From Clostridium sp. (GTDB lineage Bacteria; Bacillota; Clostridia; Clostridiales; Clostridiaceae), in contig NZ_JAHAIF010000075.1 of assembly GCF_018372875.1 (NCBI RefSeq), positions 1 to 9,811 on the forward strand: a stretch of DNA of 9,811 nt, given 5' to 3'. The translations under genes were made by a program, and so were the position numbers. Shown here piece after piece: positions 6,850 to 9,811 of this stretch (positions are counted from its first letter, which is position 1; each line of letters begins with the position of its first letter). The notes under the pieces are model-generated. The model worked only from the letters and a program-made list of their open reading frames with translations. It ran no database searches and was not told where the DNA came from.

Positions 6850-7800
6850 TTATTTAATACATTCATTTAAATGCTTCTTTAATATATCTGCTGACTTCTT
6901 TAACTTTTCTTCCTCTTCCTTATTTAAAGATATTTCTATAACCTGCTTTATACCATTTCTATTAACTATAGATGGAATTGCAAGATATATCTCACTAATA
7001 CCATATTGTCCTTCAAACAAACTAGATACAGTTAAAACTGAATTTTCATCTCTAAATATTGCTTCCACTATTCTATTTACAGCAAGACCTATAGCAAAAT
7101 AAGTTGCTTTCTTCCTACTTATAATTTCATAAGCTGCATTTTTAACATCATCTTCTATAACCTTTTTAATTTCATTATCCCACTCTAAATTAACAACCTT
7201 AGAATAATTATCTAAGTCTTCAACACCTATTCTTGCACTACTCCAAGTAACAACTTCACTATCACCATGCTCACCTATAACATAACCATGCACATTATTA
7301 TTATTAACTTCAAAATATTTGCCTAAAACATACTTTAATCTAGAAGTATCAAGGACAGTACCTGATCCAATGACTCTTTCTTTAGGGAATCCTGATAGTT
7401 TATATGTGATATAAGTTAAAATATCTACAGGATTAGATACAACTAATAGTATTGATTCTGGACTTAGTTTAGCCAACTCTGGCACAAAACTTTCAAAAAT
7501 CTTATAGTTCTTATCAATAAGATCTAGCCTTGTTTCTCCATCTTTTTGACCAGCTCCAGCTGTTATTATAATAATATCTGAATCCTTTGTTTCACTAATT
7601 CCACCTGCATATATATTAACAGGTTTTACAAATGAAGTTCCATGAACTAAGTCCATTACTTCACCTATTGCCTTTTCCATATTAATATCATATATACAAA
7701 TTTCCGTTGCTATTCCACTATTCATTAATGCGTAAGCTGTTGTTGCACCTACAAAACCTGCTCCTATTATAGATATTTTTCTTTTTCCTTCTCTAATCAT
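6850..7800 (-). CDS. ldh: L-lactate dehydrogenase
   Basis: Reduces pyruvate to L-lactate with NADH, restoring NAD+ during fermentation. The 316 residues cover the whole family: Rossmann glycine motif [13 protein letters not shown] (13-25), D38 for the NAD ribose, substrate loop [12 protein letters not shown] (83-94) with Q85 marking a lactate rather than malate enzyme and R91 polarising the substrate, SNPVD (122-126), D151 and R154, and catalytic H178 in GEHGDS. By alignment to the Geobacillus enzyme, the fructose-1,6-bisphosphate-site His is kept (H171), while the partner Arg is Lys (K156). Allosteric activation is therefore uncertain. Start ATG 7798-7800 has a perfect AGGAGG at 7 nt. The in-frame TTG at 7804-7806 lies only one base after AGGAGG and is rejected. 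The gene is monocistronic, with its own promoter and terminator. Confidence 0.97.
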   Translation of the reverse strand: MIREGKRKISIIGAGFVGATTAYALMNSGIATEICIYDINMEKAIGEVMDLVHGTSFVKPVNIYAGGISETKDSDIIIITAGAGQKDGETRLDLIDKNYKIFESFVPELAKLSPESILLVVSNPVDILTYITYKLSGFPKERVIGSGTVLDTSRLKYVLGKYFEVNNNNVHGYVIGEHGDSEVVTWSSARIGVEDLDNYSKVVNLEWDNEIKKVIEDDVKNAAYEIISRKKATYFAIGLAVNRIVEAIFRDENSVLTVSSLFEGQYGISEIYLAIPSIVNRNGIKQVIEISLNKEEEEKLKKSADILKKHLNECIK

Positions 7801-7871
7801 TTTCAACCCTCCTATATTAGTTCTATTACTTAGTTTTACTATATAGATAATATTTTATTCCCGTTACAAAT

Positions 7872-7900
7872 ATTATATCTCTCTTAATAATTATTATCAA
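7872..7900 (-). promoter_or_regulatory. Promoter for ldh with overlapping palindrome
   Basis: On the minus strand TTGATA (7895-7900) and a perfect TATAAT (7872-7877) are exactly 17 bp apart, a near-consensus vegetative promoter. The perfect 12-bp palindrome TAATAATTATTA (7885-7896) lies over the -35 edge and spacer, where a repressor could act. The leader would be about 65 nt. I do not see a good Rex-type TTGTTAAnnnnTTAACAA site. Confidence 0.75.
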
Positions 7901-8021
7901 TTAATTTTAGGAAATATTTTCTTTTAACTTTTGCTTTTTTTTACTTTTTTTAAGCATTTTACACATAATAATTTTGAATTTAAATTTCTAATTGTCATAA
8001 ACTATAATAATAATATGAAAT

Positions 8022-8059
8022 TTTTAAAATATTATTTACATTAAACTTTTAAAATATTA
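8022..8059. repeat. Two 13-bp direct repeats upstream of arginase
   Basis: TTTTAAAATATTA occurs at 8022-8034 and again at 8047-8059, 25 bp apart start to start. The second copy overlaps the spacer and first bases of the -10 of the arginase promoter candidate. The spacing is near 2.4 helical turns. Both copies are pure A/T in an A/T-rich region, so this could be compositional chance or regulator half-sites. Confidence 0.45.
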
Positions 8060-8063
8060 ATAT
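8035..8063 (+). promoter_or_regulatory. Promoter candidate for the arginase gene
   Basis: TTTACA (8035-8040; 5 of 6 consensus bases) and TAATAT (8058-8063; 4 of 6) are 17 bp apart. The predicted start is near 8070, with a leader of about 43 nt ending in GGAGG. An alternative is TATAAT at 8003-8008 with no convincing -35. Confidence 0.5.
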
Positions 8064-8112
8064 AGTACCTGTAGCTATTTTAAAAATTTGTTAGCATACT
8101 TGGAGGAATCAA

Positions 8113-9009
8113 ATGAAGATAAATATTATAGGAGTTCCTATGTTCTATGGTTGTGATAAATCTGGCGTAGAAAAGGGACCTGATGTTCTAAGAAAAAATG
8201 GTTTAATTGATGTATTTACTAAAAAGCATGAGGTATGTGACTTAGGAAACGTAAAAGTAAATAAAGTATCCTCTGAAGATAAATATAAATTTAATAACAA
8301 AATGAAGTATTTAAATGAAATAATTAATATAAATAATGAGTTAGCTGATAAAGTTAATAACTCTTTTAATAATGGTGCATTACCTTTAATAATTGGTGGA
8401 GACCATGCTCTTGGTATGGGAAGCTTAGCTGGTTGTGGTAAACATTTCGGACAAGACCTAGCTGTAATTTGGGTAGATGCTCATGGAGATATAAATACAC
8501 CAGAAACATCACATTCCGGTAATATTCATGGTATGCCTTTAGCTGCTTCTATGGGCATTGGATATGATTCTTTAACAAATATTTATTACAATGGTTGTAA
8601 AGTTAATCCAAAAAATGTTTATATAGTTGGTGCAAGAGATTTAGATAAAGGTGAAGTTGAATTAATTGAAAATAAGCATTTAAATGTTTGGACTATGAAC
8701 GATATAAAAGAAAAAGGATTAGAAAAATGCTTAGAAGAACTAATATCTATGTTAAATTCATCAAACATAAATAATGTTCACTTAAGTTTTGATATAGACT
8801 CAATAGATCCTACTTTTATTCCTGGCACAGGCACACCTGTAATAGATGGATTAACTATGGAAGGTGGAAAAAAGATTATAAAGGACTTACTAAATACTAA
8901 CCTTATTAAATCTATTGACTTTGTAGAATTTAATCCTAGCTTAGATAAAGGTGATGTTACTTTAAATAACTGTTTAAGTCTTTTAGAAGAAATTAGTAAC
9001 AATTTATAG
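8113..9009 (+). CDS. rocF: Arginase (ureohydrolase family)
   Basis: Hydrolyses L-arginine to L-ornithine and urea at a two-manganese centre in the cytoplasm. The 298-residue length matches Bacillus-type arginase. Metal ligands are visible in order: H98 in GGDHALGMG, D122, H124 and D126 in VDAHGDIN, then D227 and D229 in SFDIDSIDP. The specificity loop NTPETSHSGNIHGMP (128-142), with H139, resembles true arginases, and the PGTGTPVIDGLT block and E272 near the C-terminus are also present. Agmatinase is the main alternative, but the N-terminal GVPMFYGCDKSGVEKGPDVLR and the loop favour arginase. Start ATG 8113-8115 follows GGAGG at 6 nt. It is divergent from ldh. No ornithine aminotransferase (rocD) or arginine permease gene is adjacent, so rocF is used on family grounds only. 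Confidence 0.93.
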   Translation: MKINIIGVPMFYGCDKSGVEKGPDVLRKNGLIDVFTKKHEVCDLGNVKVNKVSSEDKYKFNNKMKYLNEIININNELADKVNNSFNNGALPLIIGGDHALGMGSLAGCGKHFGQDLAVIWVDAHGDINTPETSHSGNIHGMPLAASMGIGYDSLTNIYYNGCKVNPKNVYIVGARDLDKGEVELIENKHLNVWTMNDIKEKGLEKCLEELISMLNSSNINNVHLSFDIDSIDPTFIPGTGTPVIDGLTMEGGKKIIKDLLNTNLIKSIDFVEFNPSLDKGDVTLNNCLSLLEEISNNL

Positions 9010-9027
9010 TTCCTAAAGTTTTAATTA

Positions 9028-9036
9028 TGATATAAT
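9028..9036 (+). promoter_or_regulatory. Extended -10 promoter candidate for the exonuclease gene
   Basis: TGATATAAT places a TGn extension before a perfect TATAAT (9031-9036) in the 63-bp gap after the arginase stop. A second TATAAT follows at 9045-9050. TATAATAA (9031-9038) and TTATTATA (9041-9048) also form an A/T-only dyad. No strong -35 and no U-tailed terminator for the arginase gene are visible, so co-transcription with it remains possible. Confidence 0.4.
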
Positions 9037-9072
9037 AATTTTATTATAATCGCTTCAACAGGAGGAACTAAT

Positions 9073-9684
9073 ATGAAGTTATTAATTTTCGATACTGAAA
9101 CAACAAGCATCAAACCAGGACACATTTGTCAATTAAGCTATATCACAATAGATGCTTCAACAAAACCACAACAAACAATAGGGAAAAACTACTTCTTTAC
9201 TGTTGACGAAATGGATCCAGCTGCTGAAGCTGTTCATGGGTTTTCCTTAGAAAAACTTTATGATTTATCTAATGGTCAATATATTGAAGATTTAATAGAA
9301 GAATTTATTAATGATTTTAGTGAAGCTGATTTTGTTATAGGTCATAATGTTAATTTTGACGTTAGATTCTTAAAATTAGAGCTTGAAGCTATGGGAATTG
9401 ACTATGAACCTAAAAATATGTTCTGTACAATGCAATACTATAAAGATATATGTAAAATTCTTAGACCAAGTGGAGATTATAAAAATCCAAAACTTGAAGA
9501 AGTAATTAATTTTTTAGGAATTACAAAAGACCAAATATCAAGTAAGGCTGATGAGCTATTCCAAGGTAGTGGTGATTATCATGATGCTAGATTTGATACT
9601 GCAGCAACTTACTTGTTAATTATAGAAGGTTTAAAGAAGGGATATATTCCTAGAGGGTATTTTTCAAAAAAATTATCAAATTAA
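9073..9684 (+). CDS. DnaQ-like DEDDh 3'-5' exonuclease
   Basis: A stand-alone 3'-5' exonuclease of the RNase T/DNA polymerase III epsilon superfamily, 203 residues. All catalytic residues can be read: D7 and E9 in FDTETT (ExoI), D96 in GHNVNFDVRFL (90-100; ExoII), and H170 and D175 in HDARFD (170-175; ExoIII). This makes it the DEDDh type. The only other region is a lysine-rich C-terminal tail of about 20 residues, so there is no polymerase, BRCT or helicase domain. The biological substrate (DNA proofreading or repair versus RNA) cannot be told from sequence. Start ATG 9073-9075 follows GGAGG (9061-9065) at 7 nt. It lies 63 bp after the arginase gene in the same direction and ends before two tandem hairpins. 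The link to arginase looks positional only. Confidence 0.92.
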   Translation: MKLLIFDTETTSIKPGHICQLSYITIDASTKPQQTIGKNYFFTVDEMDPAAEAVHGFSLEKLYDLSNGQYIEDLIEEFINDFSEADFVIGHNVNFDVRFLKLELEAMGIDYEPKNMFCTMQYYKDICKILRPSGDYKNPKLEEVINFLGITKDQISSKADELFQGSGDYHDARFDTAATYLLIIEGLKKGYIPRGYFSKKLSN

Positions 9685-9691
9685 TTTAGGT

Positions 9692-9716
9692 AGAGAAATT
9701 GTTTTACAATTTCTCT
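9692..9716 (+). repeat. Hairpin sharing its arms with the birA/asnA terminator
   Basis: AGAGAAATTGT (9692-9702) pairs perfectly with ACAATTTCTCT (9706-9716) over 11 bp and a TTT loop. No T-run follows directly, so on its own it is a poor terminator. It sits 7 nt after the exonuclease stop and 2 nt before a strong terminator stem. It may protect the mRNA 3' end or strengthen termination. Confidence 0.75.
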
Positions 9717-9718
9717 CA

Positions 9719-9753
9719 GGGTGTCGACAAAGTCGACACCCTTTCGTTTTTTT
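9719..9753 (+). terminator. Strong GC-rich terminator after the exonuclease gene
   Basis: GGGTGTCGAC (9719-9728) and GTCGACACCC (9732-9741) form a perfect 10-bp stem with an AAA loop, followed by TTTCG and seven T's. The stem is 70% G+C in a very AT-rich background. It isolates the downstream gene from upstream transcription. Confidence 0.94.
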
Positions 9754-9761
9754 GATAAAAT
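9733..9761 (+). promoter_or_regulatory. Promoter candidate for the right-edge gene, embedded in terminator and palindrome
   Basis: TCGACA (9733-9738; 5 of 6 to TTGACA) lies inside the right arm of the terminator stem. Exactly 17 bp later is TAAAAT (9756-9761; 5 of 6 to TATAAT) with a TGn extension (9753-9755). Predicted transcription start is around 9767-9769, leaving a leader of only about 10-12 nt that begins at the ribosome binding site. Confidence 0.5.
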
Positions 9762-9780
9762 ATCACAGGTGATATTTTAT
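9755..9780. promoter_or_regulatory. 26-bp perfect inverted repeat over promoter, ribosome binding site and start codon (putative operator)
   Basis: Two 12-bp arms, ATAAAATATCAC (9755-9766) and GTGATATTTTAT (9769-9780), are exact reverse complements around the central AG. The left arm contains the -10. The right arm contains most of the Shine-Dalgarno AGGTGA and reaches into the ATG. A dyad in this position is typical of a self-repressing regulator's DNA operator. I cannot name the regulator family from this half-site. Confidence 0.7.
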
Positions 9781-9811
9781 GATGACAAGAAGAAATATAG
9801 ATAATAGATTG
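9779..9811 (+). CDS. 5' end of an unidentified gene, cut by the window edge
   Basis: Only eleven codons are visible, reading MMTRRNIDNRL with no stop before the window ends. AGGTGA (9767-9772) lies 6 nt before ATG 9779 and 9 nt before the next ATG at 9782, so either could be used. A strong terminator upstream, a promoter candidate and an operator-like dyad over the start region support a real gene start. The product cannot be assigned from so few residues. An autoregulated transcription factor would fit the dyad, but that is inference. Confidence 0.5.
   Translation, partial: MMTRRNIDNRL

Larger units (their letters stand above)
7801..8112. other. 312-bp AT-rich divergent regulatory region between ldh and arginase genes
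   Basis: No gene. It holds, from left to right, the ldh ribosome binding site (7808-7813), the ldh promoter (7872-7900), a strand-biased pyrimidine-rich tract (about 7919-7951, with runs of seven to eight T's on the plus strand), two copies of a 13-bp direct repeat (8022-8034, 8047-8059), the arginase promoter candidate and its GGAGG (8102-8106). There is no clear riboswitch or small-RNA structure. Confidence 0.7.

Noticed and set aside
7878..7900. Rex redox operator at the ldh promoter
   Set aside because: TTGATAA matches one half of the Rex consensus with one mismatch, but the second half (TTAACAA) is absent at the required spacing.
7919..7951. Pyrimidine-rich tract read as a terminator or small RNA
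   Set aside because: The T-runs are not preceded by a stable stem on either strand, and the GCTT/AAGC ends would close a poor 4-bp stem around a large loop.
8778..9002. Minus-strand open frames inside the arginase gene and similar antisense frames over other genes
   Set aside because: They lie opposite strongly conserved enzymes, lack ribosome binding sites and recognisable domains, and follow from the codon bias of the real genes.
9031..9048. Terminator between the arginase and exonuclease genes
   Set aside because: TATAATAA/TTATTATA is an A/T-only stem with a 2-nt loop and no U-tail. It is better explained as tandem TATAAT promoter sequence.
9755..9811. Terminal inverted repeat and transposase start of an insertion sequence
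   Set aside because: The dyad has its two arms adjacent, not at the ends of an element. There is no target-site duplication in view, and eleven codons do not identify a transposase.
1..9811. CRISPR array, phage defence cassette, toxin-antitoxin pair or integrase
   Set aside because: No regularly spaced repeats, no cas-like or toxin-like proteins and no recombinase motifs. The exonuclease is a stand-alone DnaQ-type housekeeping protein without defence-type partners.

Overview
The window looks like a chromosomal segment of a low-GC Firmicute, most probably Clostridium sensu stricto. The DNA is very AT-rich, almost every gene has a strong GGAGG-type ribosome binding site, promoters are TATAAT-like (often with a TGn extension), and terminators are U-tailed hairpins. 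The gene content fits too: an ammonia-dependent AsnA, an L-lactate dehydrogenase, an arginase, and an LCP protein with a PASTA tail. Species assignment is inference only. I see no rRNA, tRNA, CRISPR array, phage gene or recognisable insertion sequence.

Layout. Positions 1-99 hold a bidirectional terminator. Four minus-strand genes follow: trmB (100-741), a membrane-anchored beta-propeller-like protein (824-1861), a membrane-anchored phosphodiester glycosidase (NAGPA) protein (1879-2901) and an LCP-family protein with a C-terminal PASTA domain (3045-4508). The propeller and NAGPA genes are 17 nt apart and appear to share a promoter at 2938-2966. The LCP gene has its own promoter and its own terminator. 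A divergent intergenic region (4509-4677) separates this block from birA on the plus strand (4678-5643). birA converges on asnA (5698-6711, minus) through a shared 18-bp-stem terminator. ldh (6850-7800, minus) follows, with its own terminator and a consensus-like promoter. A 312-bp AT-rich region separates ldh from the divergent plus-strand arginase gene (8113-9009) and a DnaQ-like exonuclease gene (9073-9684). The window ends with two tandem hairpins, then a promoter embedded in a long perfect inverted repeat, then the first codons of a gene cut by the window edge.

How the genes fit together. The three neighbouring envelope proteins (LCP, NAGPA, propeller) all have an N-terminal membrane anchor and a predicted extracytoplasmic domain. 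LCP proteins transfer phosphate-linked glycopolymers to the cell wall, and NAGPA-type domains cleave sugar-phosphodiester bonds. The group could therefore be a small envelope glycopolymer assembly and trimming module (inference). The remaining genes are ordinary metabolism and housekeeping: tRNA modification, biotin attachment and biotin-gene regulation, asparagine synthesis, lactate fermentation, arginine breakdown and a 3'-5' exonuclease.

Novelty. Most of the window is conventional. The two places most worth a second look are the 26-bp perfect dyad over the promoter, ribosome binding site and start codon of the right-edge gene (9755-9780), and the LCP/NAGPA/propeller envelope cluster. Three start sites (LCP, birA, ldh) are better placed downstream of the longest open frame, and the reasons are given in the entries.
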